64,000 nucleotides of DNA from Candidatus Uhrbacteria bacterium (GTDB taxonomy: Bacteria > Patescibacteriota > Patescibacteriia > 2-12-FULL-60-25), in the NCBI GenBank assembly GCA_008363075.1, contig RHKK01000004.1, positions 16,065 to 80,064 on the forward strand, in the 5' to 3' direction. Positions 7,472-16,959 of the stretch are shown piece by piece. The notes under the pieces were generated by a model that saw only the letters and a list, made by a program, of their open reading frames with translations, was not told the DNA's origin and made no database searches. Position 1 is the first letter of the stretch, and each line of letters opens with the position of its first letter. The position numbers and the translations under genes are program-made.

Positions 7472-8560
7472 ATGTTCAATCTGAAAGGTCAAAATTCGAA
7501 TGGTCGAAGAGGGGAGCTTGTGACCCCGCACGGCATGTTACAGACGCCGTTCTTCATGCCGATTGCGACCAAGGCGTCGGTGAAAACGCTTTCGTCTTTC
7601 GATATCGAGCAGCTCGGTTCGCCAATCGTGCTTTCGAACACGTATCATCTGTGGCTTCGTCCCGGCATGGATGTGATGAAGGAGATGGGGGGATTGCATC
7701 GCTTCATGGATTGGCATGACGCGATCCTCACCGACTCCGGCGGCTTTCAGGTGTTTTCGCTTTCCGGATTGCGAAAACTCACCGAAGAGGGTGTCGAATT
7801 CCAATCGCATATCGACGGAGCAAAGATGATGCTTACGCCGGAGCTGTGCATGCAGATTCAGCGCACGATCGGTTCCGATATTTGTATGGTGTTGGATGTG
7901 TGCACGGAATTGCCCGCAAAACCGGGCGAAATCGAACGTGCGCTTGAGCTTACGACGCGTTGGGCCAAACGATCGAAAGACGAATTCGAACGCACGCGCG
8001 AAGAGTCGATCAATCCCGGCGCGTTGCTCTTCGGCATCGTGCAGGGCGGGACGGATCTCGAGCTGCGCAAACGAAGCGCGCAAGAACTCGTCGACATCGG
8101 TTTCGACGGATACTCGATCGGCGGACTCTCCGTCGGCGAACCGTTCGAGGAAGCGTGTCGCGTACTCGAGGCGCTCGACTCGATTCTCCCGAAAGACAAG
8201 CCGCGCTATTTCATGGGCGGTGCGCAACCGCATGAGATCGTGGGCTACGTGCAGCGCGGGATCGACATGTTCGATTGCGTTCTGCCGACGCGAAACGCCC
8301 GGCACGGCACCTTGTATCGTTTCGTCCACGACGACCTGTCGCGTCCGGATTTTTATGAGATGATCCATGCGACCAATGAGAAATATAAGTACTCAAAAGA
8401 CGTCATCGGGTCGGAAGGAGAATTGTCCCGTTACACCATGGGCTATCTGCGACACCTCTTCAGCGTGAACGAGATGCTCGGCATGCGGCTCGCCACTATG
8501 AATAACGTGAAGTTTTACCTCGAGCTCATGGAAAAACTTCGAAAGACCATCGAGGCATAG
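7472..8560 (+). CDS. tgt: tRNA-guanine transglycosylase lacking the zinc-site cysteines
   Basis: Exchanges guanine 34 of GUN-anticodon tRNAs for a 7-deazaguanine in queuosine formation. The TIM-barrel motifs are intact: LSNTYHLWLRPG, the base-binding aspartate in DSGGFQVFS, GIVQGG, and the nucleophile region GIDMFDCVLPTRNARHG. The usual CxCxxC zinc ligands before YLRHL are absent: residues 310-320 read VIGSEGELS, although the histidine of YLRHL remains. No other queuosine genes are in the window. The 362-residue length is slightly short of typical, consistent with a trimmed zinc loop. Confidence 0.93.
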   Translation: MFNLKGQNSNGRRGELVTPHGMLQTPFFMPIATKASVKTLSSFDIEQLGSPIVLSNTYHLWLRPGMDVMKEMGGLHRFMDWHDAILTDSGGFQVFSLSGLRKLTEEGVEFQSHIDGAKMMLTPELCMQIQRTIGSDICMVLDVCTELPAKPGEIERALELTTRWAKRSKDEFERTREESINPGALLFGIVQGGTDLELRKRSAQELVDIGFDGYSIGGLSVGEPFEEACRVLEALDSILPKDKPRYFMGGAQPHEIVGYVQRGIDMFDCVLPTRNARHGTLYRFVHDDLSRPDFYEMIHATNEKYKYSKDVIGSEGELSRYTMGYLRHLFSVNEMLGMRLATMNNVKFYLELMEKLRKTIEA

Positions 8561-8571
8561 ACGGTCTTTTC
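8541..8571 (+). terminator. Likely terminator overlapping the tgt stop
   Basis: GAAAGACC (8541-8548) pairs with GGTCTTTTC (8563-8571), ending in four T residues. The tgt stop codon is in the loop. Confidence 0.55.
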
Positions 8572-8602
8572 AGATTCGCACGCAACCGACACAATCGTTC
8601 GC

Positions 8603-11545
8603 ATGCCCGAAGGCCTGCTCGACATTTTGAACGAGGCGCAACGCGAAGCCGTCACGCATGGCGAGGGACCGTTGTTGATCGTGGCCGGCGCGGGAACGGG
8701 CAAAACGACCGTGCTCACCAAGCGATACGCGCATTTGCTCGCGCAAGACGATTTGAAAACAGAGAACATTCTCGCGCTGACGTTTACGGAAAAGGCGGCC
8801 GGAGAGATGGAGGATCGCGTCATCAATCTGATGCCCACGGGCACATACGATTTCTGGATCTCAACCTTCCATGGTTTTTGCCAGCGTGTGCTCGAAGCAC
8901 ACGGCCTCGAAATCGGTTTGCCGAATCAATTCCGCTTGCTCACGCCGACGGATGCGTGGCTACTGCTTAAACGTCGCTTCGACGAATTGCCGCTCGACCA
9001 TTACCGCCCGCTCGGCAATCCGGTGAAATTCCTGCGCGCCATTCTGCAGCACATTTCGCGTGCCAAGGACGAGGGCGTGACGCCGGAGCACTATCTCGCC
9101 TTCGCACAGGAAGCCGTGCTCGACGGCGATTCCGAAGTTGTCGAAGGCGAGCGCAGGCGTTTGATGGAGCTTGCGAATGTTTACTTCGCGTATCGCAACA
9201 TGATGCTGGAGGAGGGGAGTCTCGACTTTGCAGATTTGATCCTCGAGACGCTGCGCCTGTTCCGCGAGCGCCCGAACGTTCTCGAGGAATATCGCAAGCA
9301 ATTCCGCTATCTCATGGTGGACGAGTTCCAGGATACGAACTGGGCGCAGTACGAGTTGATCAAATTGCTGTGTGGCGAGAAGCGAAACATCACCGTCGTC
9401 GGTGACGATGATCAGGCCATCTACAAATTCCGCGGCGCTTCGCTCGCCAACATCCTGCAATTTCGAGACGATTTTCCGGACGCCAAAACCGTCGCGCTGA
9501 CGCAAAACTATAGATCTCACAAAGAGATTCTCGACACGGCATACGGGTTTATCACCAAAAACAATCCGAATCGTCTCGAGGTAAAGCTCGCGGATACGGG
9601 TCTTTCCAAAAAATTGGATGCGGCGCGCGGAGAGGGCGGTTCCGTCCAACTGCTTTGGAAGCGCTCGGTGGAGGAGGAGGCGGAATCCGTCGCGGAGCAG
9701 ATCAGGGAGCTAAAAGAGAAGGATAAAGACGCATCTTGGAACGATTTTGCGATTCTCGTGCGATCCAACGACGGCGCCGAGCCGTTCACCTACGCGCTCG
9801 ATCGCGCCGGCGTCCCGTTTCAGTTCATGGCGCTTCGCGGCCTGTATTCGAAGCCCGCGACGCTCGACGTGCTGTGTCTGTTATCGCTGCTTGACGGGTA
9901 TCACGAATCGTCGGCCGTCTGGCGCGCGATGCACCTCGGCTGTTATAACCTGCCGTCAAAAGACGTGGCCGATTTGACGCATTACGCGAAGCGCAAAGGT
10001 CTTTCGTTGTGGGGTGCACTCAAGCAGGCCGCGGATGCGCATGTGAGCCAGGACGGCCTGCGCATCGCGAACAAGATCGTCACGCATGTCGAGGGGCTCA
10101 TGGAAGCCGCGCGACGCGAATTGCCGTTGCGCGTGCTTCAGCTCGCGCTTGAGAAGTCCGAGTATCTCGCGTGGGTGATGCGTCTGCCGGAGCGCGAGAA
10201 ACGTGAGTATCTCCAACATTTAAATGGTTTTGCTGAACGTATCAAACGCTACGAGCGATCGACGCAGGGGCCGACCTTGCGCGGTTTTCTCGAAGAGTTG
10301 CGCGTGGAGATGGAGAGCGGCGAAGAGGGCGGACTTGATTTTGATCCGGACGCCGGGCCGGAGCTCGTGAAGATCATGACCGTGCACGCGTCGAAAGGAT
10401 TGGAGTTCAAATACGTCTTCGTCGGTTCGCTCGTCGACGCGCGATTCCCGAGCCGCGCGCGGTCCGAGCCCATCCCGCTGCCGGACGGACTCGTGAACGA
10501 GCGCCTTCCCGAAGGTGACGCGCATCTCGAGGAAGAGCGCCGGTTGTTCTATGTCGCCCTCACGCGCGCAAAAGACCGTCTCTATCTCGCCGGCGCGTCG
10601 CATTACGGCGGCCAACGCGCCAAAAAGCCGTCGCCGTTCTTTACCGAGGCCGGGCTTGAAGTCCCGGACGTCTCGGGTCTCTTCGACGACGCCAAGCGTC
10701 TGATGGCGCGCACGCCGGAGGAAGTCGCGGTGTCCGACACCGTGCATTACGAATTGAAAAAACGGTTCAGCTTCACGCAGCTCGCCGCGTTCCGCAAATG
10801 TCCGTTGCAGTACAAATTCGAGCACATCTATCGCATTCCCAAATTCGGGACCTATCAAAAAAGCTTCGGTCAATCGGTGCACAATGCGTATCAACGCATG
10901 CTCGAATTGCATCAATTTCGCGGACAGACGCAACAAGGCACGCTGTTCGGCGACGCGGTCGAGCCGTTCGAGACGACGCCGGGCGGTTTTCGCGTCACGC
11001 TCGACGAAGCGTACAAGCTCTTCGACGAGGCGTGGATCGATGAGTGGTACGAATCGCGCGCCCGTCACGACGAGTACAAGGCGAAAGGGAGGCAGGCGAT
11101 CAAAAACTTTTGGCAGGAATGCGCGGTGAAAGCGCCGGATCTCTTTGGCGTCGAGTTGGATTTTACGCTGGTACTCGGCGTTCACTCGCTCAAAGGAAAA
11201 ATCGACCGCATCGACAAGCTCCCCGACGGAACCGTGGCCGTGTTCGACTATAAAACCGGACAAGCAAAGGAAGAGCTTGGCGCGGAAGACAAGGAACAGC
11301 TTCATCTCTACCAAGTCGCGCTGGAAGAGAAGGGGATCAAGGTTTCCCGTCTCGCGTACATCTACGTGTTGGATTGGGTGATCACGGACGTGGATCTCTT
11401 GAAGGCGGAAAAACGCGAGGCGTTTCTCGGCAAAGTCTCCGAACGCATGGAAGCGATCACTCTCTCCGATTTCAAGCCGACGCCGGAGCCGTTTACGTGC
11501 AAATATTGTGACTTCAGGAGTATTTGTGAGTTTCGGAAATCGTGA
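8603..11545 (+). CDS. UvrD/PcrA-type helicase fused to RecB-family iron-sulfur nuclease
   Basis: A 980-residue DNA-repair enzyme. Superfamily 1 helicase motifs run in order: Walker A GAGTGKT (29-35), DEFQDTN, VVGDDDQAIYKFRG, QNYRSHKEI, the late motif IMTVHASKGLEFK and VALTRAKDRLY. The C-terminal 250 residues form a PD-(D/E)XK nuclease: KGKIDRID and VFDYKTGQ carry the catalytic Asp and Lys, and the cysteines at 733, 966, 969 and 975 match the 4Fe-4S cluster pattern of AddB/Cas4 proteins. It therefore resembles a one-polypeptide AddA/RecB-like resection machine. No partner subunit is adjacent. It starts at ATG 8603 with no clear Shine-Dalgarno. Confidence 0.92.
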   Translation: MPEGLLDILNEAQREAVTHGEGPLLIVAGAGTGKTTVLTKRYAHLLAQDDLKTENILALTFTEKAAGEMEDRVINLMPTGTYDFWISTFHGFCQRVLEAHGLEIGLPNQFRLLTPTDAWLLLKRRFDELPLDHYRPLGNPVKFLRAILQHISRAKDEGVTPEHYLAFAQEAVLDGDSEVVEGERRRLMELANVYFAYRNMMLEEGSLDFADLILETLRLFRERPNVLEEYRKQFRYLMVDEFQDTNWAQYELIKLLCGEKRNITVVGDDDQAIYKFRGASLANILQFRDDFPDAKTVALTQNYRSHKEILDTAYGFITKNNPNRLEVKLADTGLSKKLDAARGEGGSVQLLWKRSVEEEAESVAEQIRELKEKDKDASWNDFAILVRSNDGAEPFTYALDRAGVPFQFMALRGLYSKPATLDVLCLLSLLDGYHESSAVWRAMHLGCYNLPSKDVADLTHYAKRKGLSLWGALKQAADAHVSQDGLRIANKIVTHVEGLMEAARRELPLRVLQLALEKSEYLAWVMRLPEREKREYLQHLNGFAERIKRYERSTQGPTLRGFLEELRVEMESGEEGGLDFDPDAGPELVKIMTVHASKGLEFKYVFVGSLVDARFPSRARSEPIPLPDGLVNERLPEGDAHLEEERRLFYVALTRAKDRLYLAGASHYGGQRAKKPSPFFTEAGLEVPDVSGLFDDAKRLMARTPEEVAVSDTVHYELKKRFSFTQLAAFRKCPLQYKFEHIYRIPKFGTYQKSFGQSVHNAYQRMLELHQFRGQTQQGTLFGDAVEPFETTPGGFRVTLDEAYKLFDEAWIDEWYESRARHDEYKAKGRQAIKNFWQECAVKAPDLFGVELDFTLVLGVHSLKGKIDRIDKLPDGTVAVFDYKTGQAKEELGAEDKEQLHLYQVALEEKGIKVSRLAYIYVLDWVITDVDLLKAEKREAFLGKVSERMEAITLSDFKPTPEPFTCKYCDFRSICEFRKS

Positions 11546-11563
11546 AGCCGTTCCCGTGAGAAC

Positions 11564-11592
11564 TGGACGATCCGGGCAGGCCGTGCTATTTT
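11564..11592 (+). promoter_or_regulatory. Promoter at the head of the copper island
   Basis: TGGACG (11564-11569), 17-base spacer, TATTTT (11587-11592) with a TG two bases upstream (extended -10). It lies 23 bases before the first gene of the island. I see no CsoR, CueR or CopY operator that I can support. Confidence 0.5.
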
Positions 11593-11615
11593 GACGCTGA
11601 TACGTACAGACGGAC

Positions 11616-12071
11616 ATGCAGAGAAATACCCCACTCGCCATTGTCGCATTCGTGACGATCCTTCTCGCCGCGGTGGTTCAGATTTGCAAACCGATGCAGA
11701 TGTACTGCGGTCCCTCCTGTGCGGCGGCACCGATGGCGAGCGCCGTCTCCTCGATGGGTGATGGGATGACGGATGCGATGCCGGGCGAATGTTCCGAGCG
11801 AACGGTTTCGTGCGCGGCCTCGGGCGACATCGGGCACATGGCCCTCTTCTCGGAAGCATTCCCGTCGCAATTCGCCGGGACGGTGACGCTGCTTCCGTTG
11901 TTTGTCGCGTTGGCGCTTCTTTCCTTGTTGAAACGCTCCTCCGAGAAAAGCCCACAGCCGCTGAAGGCCCGTCTGGCAAGTCTCGTGAGACGACGCGCGA
12001 ATGTCGCCCGGATCGATCCGATGGCGTTCGCGTTACGACGAGGCATTCTCCAACCCATTTTGTACGCGTAG
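11616..12071 (+). CDS. Small Cys/Met-rich membrane protein opening the copper island
   Basis: A 151-residue protein. The N-terminal helix AIVAFVTILLAAVVQI is followed by a predicted extracytoplasmic loop rich in Cys and Met (CKPMQMYCGPSC, SSMGDGMTDAM, CSERTVSCAAS), then a second helix TLLPLFVALALLSLL and a basic C-terminal tail (SLVRRRANVARIDP). Sulfur-ligand density and position suggest metal binding, probably copper, at the cell surface. This is inferred from composition and neighbourhood only. Architecture resembles the protein at 16960-17364. No family is recognised. Confidence 0.72.
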   Translation: MQRNTPLAIVAFVTILLAAVVQICKPMQMYCGPSCAAAPMASAVSSMGDGMTDAMPGECSERTVSCAASGDIGHMALFSEAFPSQFAGTVTLLPLFVALALLSLLKRSSEKSPQPLKARLASLVRRRANVARIDPMAFALRRGILQPILYA

Positions 12072-12149
12072 GAGTTGAGACGGCGAAGGTCCGGGAGATC
12101 CCGAGGCCACATTCGCCGTTTTATTCGTGTTGCCGAATCGGATTCGAAT

Positions 12150-13775
12150 ATGAATCAACCTCCACTTCCTCATGTCTATATCTTCGAGATCGACTCTCTT
12201 CATTCGACCGCCCGCGCCGAACGCTTGAACGCTCTCGTGCGCGAGGCGCTTGCCTCCGTCGAGGGGGCGCAGACGATCGCCACCGATACGGAGCGCCGGC
12301 TTCTGACGCTCTCAAGCTCCGTACCGCTCGACATCGTCGCGTTGAAACGACGGCTCGTGCCGGAGGGGTTCCACGTGCGCGTTCACGAGTCGTCCGCATC
12401 CCGGCCGTCCCAAACGATGGAGCTGTGCGTGGACGGCATGACGTGCCGCAGCTGCGAACTCGCGGTCGAGCGTGCGTGGAAAACACTCGACGGCGTCCAG
12501 TCCGTGCAAGTCGATGCCGCCCGGGGAACGGCCCAGGTATGCCTGTCCGGTTGCGGCCCTTCTCTCAAGGTGTTGCAGGGCGCGCTGGACGAAAAGAAAT
12601 ATCGCGTGCGTCCGGGCGGAGAACGCCCCGCGGCATCCGCATCCGCCCCGAGGCCTTCGGCGATCGAGCTCGCCGGACTGTTCGGACTGGTTCTTCTGCT
12701 CGGGATCCTGATGTCGAAGCTCGGGCTGCTGAAACCTGACTTTGCCGTCGGAAGCGGGATGAGCTTCGGCGCCATCTTCCTCGTGGGACTGGTCGCCGCA
12801 AGTTCTTCCTGCATCGCCGTGACCGGCGGATTGCTGTTGTCCGCGGCGGCAACGTTCAATCGTCGCTTCGGGTCTGCCGCACCGGTGTCGCGCATGCGGC
12901 CGGTCGCGTTATTCGTCGGGGGACGCATCGCGAGCTATGCGTTGTTCGGCGGCATTCTCGGTACCGTGGGACAGGCACTCACACCGTCGCCCCTGGTCAC
13001 CGCCGGCATCACCGTTGCGGCCGCGTTGTACATGCTGGTCATGGGCCTCGACATGCTGCACATCGCCCCGGCGTGGCTCAAACGGTTCATGCCGAAAATG
13101 CCGAAGGGCCTCGCGCATCGTGTGATGGACGCCGAAGGAAACACGCACCCGCTCGCGCCGGTCGGTCTCGGCGCCGCGACGGTGTTCCTGCCATGTGGAT
13201 TCACGCAGGCGCTGCAGCTCTACGCGCTTACGACCGGGAGCTTCTGGGCCGGCGCGATGACGCTTCTGGCGTTCGCGCTCGGAACGGCGCCGTCCCTGCT
13301 CGCGCTCGGATGGGCGTCGAGTTCGCTCAAGGGCAAGGTCGGACGATTCTTCTTCAAATTCTCCGGCGCGCTTGTCGTGGTGCTCGGCCTTTGGAACATC
13401 CAGAACGGTATGACGCTTGCGGGCTATCCGCTCGCCCTGCCGGAGCTCTCGTTCACTCCGAGGGTGGAAGCTTCGTCCGGCGACCGCGCGGTCACGACGG
13501 ATGCCCGAGGCGTCCAGGTGATGCGGATGCGCGTCGTCTACGACTACGAGCCGAACCGGTTCACGATCAAGGCCGGTCAGCCGACGCGTTGGGAAATCGA
13601 CGGTTCGAAGGGAGCGGGCTGCGCCATGGCGCTCGTCTCGCGACAGCTGGGCATCCAGCAGTTCCTGACGAAAGGGCCGAATGTGATCGAATTCACGGCG
13701 CCCTCGCAGCCCGGGATCTACCAGTTCAGCTGTTCGATGGGCATGTATCGCGGCCAGATCGCCGTCGTACCGTAA
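12150..13775 (+). CDS. HMA - TauE/SafE membrane - cupredoxin fusion protein (copper handling)
   Basis: About 541 residues in four parts. The first is an HMA-like fold (residues 5-75) without the CxxC. The second is an HMA domain with the metal motif GMTCRSC. The third is a six-helix TauE/SafE (UreH-like) membrane region, from LAGLFGLVLLLGILMSKL to FFFKFSGALVVVLGLW, containing VFLPCGFTQALQLYAL. The last is a C-terminal cupredoxin-like domain ending FSCSMGMYRGQI, whose Cys and Met residues are likely copper ligands. Such fusions are associated with copper resistance or delivery. The ATG at 12150 begins the first domain; the longer open frame from 12075 is Arg-rich and unlikely. Confidence 0.88.
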   Translation: MNQPPLPHVYIFEIDSLHSTARAERLNALVREALASVEGAQTIATDTERRLLTLSSSVPLDIVALKRRLVPEGFHVRVHESSASRPSQTMELCVDGMTCRSCELAVERAWKTLDGVQSVQVDAARGTAQVCLSGCGPSLKVLQGALDEKKYRVRPGGERPAASASAPRPSAIELAGLFGLVLLLGILMSKLGLLKPDFAVGSGMSFGAIFLVGLVAASSSCIAVTGGLLLSAAATFNRRFGSAAPVSRMRPVALFVGGRIASYALFGGILGTVGQALTPSPLVTAGITVAAALYMLVMGLDMLHIAPAWLKRFMPKMPKGLAHRVMDAEGNTHPLAPVGLGAATVFLPCGFTQALQLYALTTGSFWAGAMTLLAFALGTAPSLLALGWASSSLKGKVGRFFFKFSGALVVVLGLWNIQNGMTLAGYPLALPELSFTPRVEASSGDRAVTTDARGVQVMRMRVVYDYEPNRFTIKAGQPTRWEIDGSKGAGCAMALVSRQLGIQQFLTKGPNVIEFTAPSQPGIYQFSCSMGMYRGQIAVVP

Positions 13776-13806
13776 ACGTCTCATCCTCTATCACTCACAA
13801 ATCAAT

Positions 13807-14010
13807 ATGATCACCACATTCAATATCGACGGCATGCACTGCACGTCCTGCAAAGTCCTGATTGAAGATGCCTGCGCGGACGTTCCCGGGGTCATCGCCT
13901 GTCAGGTGGACGTCGATGCCGGGATTGCCGTCATCGAACACGATGCGGACCGGGCGGCGCTTGCGCGGGCGATCCAAGCGCTTGGCTATCAGGCGCAAGA
14001 AGTCGTATGA
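13807..14010 (+). CDS. CopZ-like copper chaperone (HMA domain)
   Basis: A 67-residue single HMA domain (beta-alpha-beta-beta-alpha-beta) with the metal motif GMHCTSC at residues 9-15, [14 protein letters not shown] in the central strands and the LGYQAQEV ending. It should carry Cu(I) to the ATPase encoded next. Its stop overlaps that gene by four bases (ATGA), so chaperone and pump are probably translationally coupled. Confidence 0.93.
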   Translation: MITTFNIDGMHCTSCKVLIEDACADVPGVIACQVDVDAGIAVIEHDADRAALARAIQALGYQAQEVV

Positions 14011-16709
14011 AGAACGACGTACTTGGCATTGTCGGAATAAAATGCGAATCCTGCCCGCCGAAGGATGCCGGCAACGCGTCCGACGGCACGCGCGTATCCG
14101 TGAAACGCGACCTGCACGCCGAAGGGACGTTGCGCGTGTGGCCGAACGGGGTCTCGGAATTCGAGGGAACCATCCGTTGCGAGAGCGACGGCGCCTTCGC
14201 CCCGCGCGATGCGAACGAGGCTCCTCAATTGGCCGCCGCGCTGCGGGAACTTGTCCTCGGTCCCTTGCTCGAACGGCTTGAACGGCCCGCGCCGGCGCCC
14301 GTCCCCGACGTCCCTTCGTCAACATCCGCCGTCTCGGCGGAGGTGCCGGCTCGTGCCGCATCCGTCCCCGCGGGGGAGGCGCGCCGGAGTTTTCACCTGT
14401 TCGGCATGCATTGTTCAAGTTGCGCGACGCTGATCGAACGCAAGGTGAAAAAGATTCCCGGCGTCACCCAGGCGAACGTCAATTACGGGGCCGAAAAGCT
14501 GCTCGTCGTTTTGGACGCGGGGATGGCGAATGATGAGGCAATCCTACGCGCCGTTAAGGACGCGGGCTATCGCGCGGAAACGGTCGTGGCGGCGGATCAG
14601 GGGGCGGAACGAAAAAAACGGGAGAAGGAAATCGCGTCCTATCGCAAGAAGTTTCTGGTCGGTCTGGGGTTTAGTATCCCGCTCATCTACTTCATGCTCG
14701 CGGACTTCATCCCGTTCATCCCGTTCCGCGACGCCGTCCTATCGAGCATGGGATTCCTCTCGCTGATCCTCGCGCTTCCCGTCCAGTTCGTCCTGGGCTG
14801 GGGGTTCTACAAGGGCATGTGGTCGAGCCTGCGCATGAAGACGTTCAACATGGACAGTCTCATCGCGATCGGCACGAGCACGGCCTTCTTCTACAGCCTG
14901 TTCGAATTCGTCCGTTACGTCGTCGTGAACGGCACGGTGATCGCCCCGATGGGGTCGAAGATCCCCGACCTCTACTTCGAGGTCAGCGCGTTCCTGATCA
15001 CCTTCGTGCTAATGGGGAAATGGCTCGAGGCGCGGGCGAAAGGCAAGACGAGCGAGGCGATCAAGAAGCTCATGGGATTGCAGGCGAAGACGGCGCGCGT
15101 CATTCGCAACGGGGCCACGTCCGATATTCCCGTCGAAGCCGTCGTCGCCGACGACGTGGTCGTCGTGCGTCCGGGCGAGAAGGTGCCGGTGGACGGCGTC
15201 ATCATCAAGGGGCTTTCCTCCGTGGACGAGTCCATGCTGACCGGGGAGAGCATCCCGGTGGAAAAGAAGGAGGGCGACACCGTGATCGGTTCGACGATCA
15301 ATAAGAATGGCAGCTTCGAATTCCGCGCGACGCGTGTCGGATCGGAAACGGCGCTCGCGCAGATCATCCGTCTCATCGAGGACGCGCAGGGATCGAAGGC
15401 GCCCATCCAGGCGCACGCGGACCGCATCAGCGCCTGGTTCGTACCGGCGGTGATGATCGTCGCGGGGTTGACGTTCGTGATCTGGTACTTCCTGCTCGGC
15501 GCTTCGCTTGCGTTCGCGCTCCTCGCGTTCGTGTCCGTGATCGTAATTGCCTGTCCGTGCGCCCTCGGCCTCGGCACGCCGACCGCGGTCATGGTGGGAA
15601 CCGGCAAAGGCGCGGAACACGGTATCCTGATCAAGGGCGGGGAGCCGCTCGAAGCGCTGTCCAAGGTGAACGCGGTCGTCTTTGACAAGACCGGCACGCT
15701 CACCAAGGGCAAGCCCGAGGTGACGGATGTCGTCTCCATGAGCTCGATCGACGAGGACGAGGTGCTCGCGCTTGCGGGAAGCCTGGAAGCTTCTTCGGAA
15801 CACCCGCTCGCGGAGAGCATCCACGCGTTCGCGGTCGAGGAAGGTGCGCTCCTGCAGGATGTCATGGGATTCCGGGCGATTCCCGGCCACGGCGTCGCGG
15901 GGTCGATCGGCGATTGTGAGTACTTCCTCGGCAACCGCAAGCTCATGGCGCAGATCGGTCTTGACGCGGCTTCGGCGGAGAAACGTCTGCAACGGCTGGA
16001 GGACGGCGGCAAGACGGCGATGCTCCTTGCATCCAAGGAGACGATTCTCGGGATCGTCGCCGTGGCGGACACGGTCAAGGAAACGTCGCGCGACGCCGTG
16101 AAAGAGCTGCGAAAGATGGGGCTCGCCGTCTACATGATCACGGGCGACAATCAACGCACCGCGCATGCCGTCGCCAAACAGGTCGGGATCGACAACATCC
16201 TCGCCGAGGTACTTCCGGAAGACAAGGCGAACGAGGTGAAAAAGATCCAGGGCAGTGGGGCGAAGGTCGCCATGGTCGGCGACGGCGTCAACGACAGTCC
16301 CGCGCTTGCGCAAGCCGACGTGGGTATCGCGATGGGCAGCGGCGCCGACGTAGCGATGGAGGCCGGCGGCATCGTGATCATCAAGAACGATCTTCACGAC
16401 GTGATCCACGCGATCCGACTCTCGAAGAAGACGCTCGGAAAGATCAAGCAAAACCTCTTCTTCGCGCTGTTCTACAACGTGATCGGCATTCCCGTGGCGG
16501 CGCGCGTGTTCATCGGCCTCGGAATGGTGCTCCGCCCCGAGCTCGCGGGACTCGCGATGGCCTTCAGCTCGGTGTCCGTCGTCATGAACTCGCTCCTGCT
16601 CAAAGGCTTCCATCCGGAAAGAAAGAACTACCTTTCCGACTACGCCCCGATTGCGTTGACGGCGGTCTTCACGCTCATGTTCATCGGGTTCGCCCGGCTA
16701 AGCGCCTAG
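14007..16709 (+). CDS. copA: Cu(I)-exporting P1B-type ATPase, CPC class
   Basis: A 900-residue copper efflux pump. An unusual N-terminal extension of about 125 residues contains CESC, a second CESD segment and an Ala/Pro linker. It is followed by an HMA domain with GMHCSSC near residue 134. Eight membrane helices follow, with the transport motif CPCALG near residue 515, phosphorylation site DKTGTLTKG near 560, [17 protein letters not shown] and [20 protein letters not shown]. Pumps Cu(I) out of the cytoplasm at the cost of ATP. The extension does not look like a complete HMA domain and may be an extra metal sensor. Coupled to the upstream chaperone. Confidence 0.96.
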   Translation: MKNDVLGIVGIKCESCPPKDAGNASDGTRVSVKRDLHAEGTLRVWPNGVSEFEGTIRCESDGAFAPRDANEAPQLAAALRELVLGPLLERLERPAPAPVPDVPSSTSAVSAEVPARAASVPAGEARRSFHLFGMHCSSCATLIERKVKKIPGVTQANVNYGAEKLLVVLDAGMANDEAILRAVKDAGYRAETVVAADQGAERKKREKEIASYRKKFLVGLGFSIPLIYFMLADFIPFIPFRDAVLSSMGFLSLILALPVQFVLGWGFYKGMWSSLRMKTFNMDSLIAIGTSTAFFYSLFEFVRYVVVNGTVIAPMGSKIPDLYFEVSAFLITFVLMGKWLEARAKGKTSEAIKKLMGLQAKTARVIRNGATSDIPVEAVVADDVVVVRPGEKVPVDGVIIKGLSSVDESMLTGESIPVEKKEGDTVIGSTINKNGSFEFRATRVGSETALAQIIRLIEDAQGSKAPIQAHADRISAWFVPAVMIVAGLTFVIWYFLLGASLAFALLAFVSVIVIACPCALGLGTPTAVMVGTGKGAEHGILIKGGEPLEALSKVNAVVFDKTGTLTKGKPEVTDVVSMSSIDEDEVLALAGSLEASSEHPLAESIHAFAVEEGALLQDVMGFRAIPGHGVAGSIGDCEYFLGNRKLMAQIGLDAASAEKRLQRLEDGGKTAMLLASKETILGIVAVADTVKETSRDAVKELRKMGLAVYMITGDNQRTAHAVAKQVGIDNILAEVLPEDKANEVKKIQGSGAKVAMVGDGVNDSPALAQADVGIAMGSGADVAMEAGGIVIIKNDLHDVIHAIRLSKKTLGKIKQNLFFALFYNVIGIPVAARVFIGLGMVLRPELAGLAMAFSSVSVVMNSLLLKGFHPERKNYLSDYAPIALTAVFTLMFIGFARLSA

Positions 16710-16715
16710 CCCTAT

Positions 16716-16904
16716 ATGGCCGTGATCGAAAACGCATCGAATGCGCAAGAGACCGGGCAGACGCACGAAGTCGGGAACCGGGCGCAGACGATCTGGGAAC
16801 AGATGTCGCCGCGTGTCGCGCTGATCCTCGGATTCAGCGTGGCCGTCTCGGCGAGCAGCGTGTTCGTGCTGTTGATCGTGTTGAGGGCGTGGCTCGGTGC
16901 GTGA
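16716..16904 (+). CDS. Small single-helix membrane protein
   Basis: A 62-residue protein beginning seven bases after the ATPase stop. The soluble N-terminus (NASNAQETGQTHEVGNRAQT) is followed by one membrane helix, VALILGFSVAVSASSVFVLL. It has no cysteines. Position suggests an accessory of the copper operon, but no family is recognised. Confidence 0.6.
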   Translation: MAVIENASNAQETGQTHEVGNRAQTIWEQMSPRVALILGFSVAVSASSVFVLLIVLRAWLGA

Positions 16905-16919
16905 GCGCGCGAGGGAAGC

Positions 16920-16935
16920 CCGGGATGCATCCCGG
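16920..16935. repeat. 16-bp perfect palindrome CCGGGATGCATCCCGG
   Basis: A perfect palindrome 25 bases before the next gene, with TATAAC at 16948-16953 after it. It could be an operator for a dimeric regulator or simply a hairpin, and I see no second copy. Confidence 0.5.
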
Positions 16936-16959
16936 AACCGGGAATGGTATAACGATGGC

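Noticed and set aside
8603..11545. Cas4 or a CRISPR-associated nuclease
   Set aside because: The Cas4-like cysteine and PD-(D/E)XK pattern is fused to a complete UvrD helicase with no cas genes nearby, as expected for an AddA/RecB-type repair enzyme.
10220..11641. 473-codon minus-strand open frame inside the helicase-nuclease gene
   Set aside because: It has no recognisable domain and lies opposite conserved helicase and nuclease motifs.
15009..16613. Long open frame on the minus strand inside the copper ATPase gene
   Set aside because: It mirrors the codon structure of copA in a GC-rich genome and shows low-complexity Arg/His composition; copA motifs are unambiguous.
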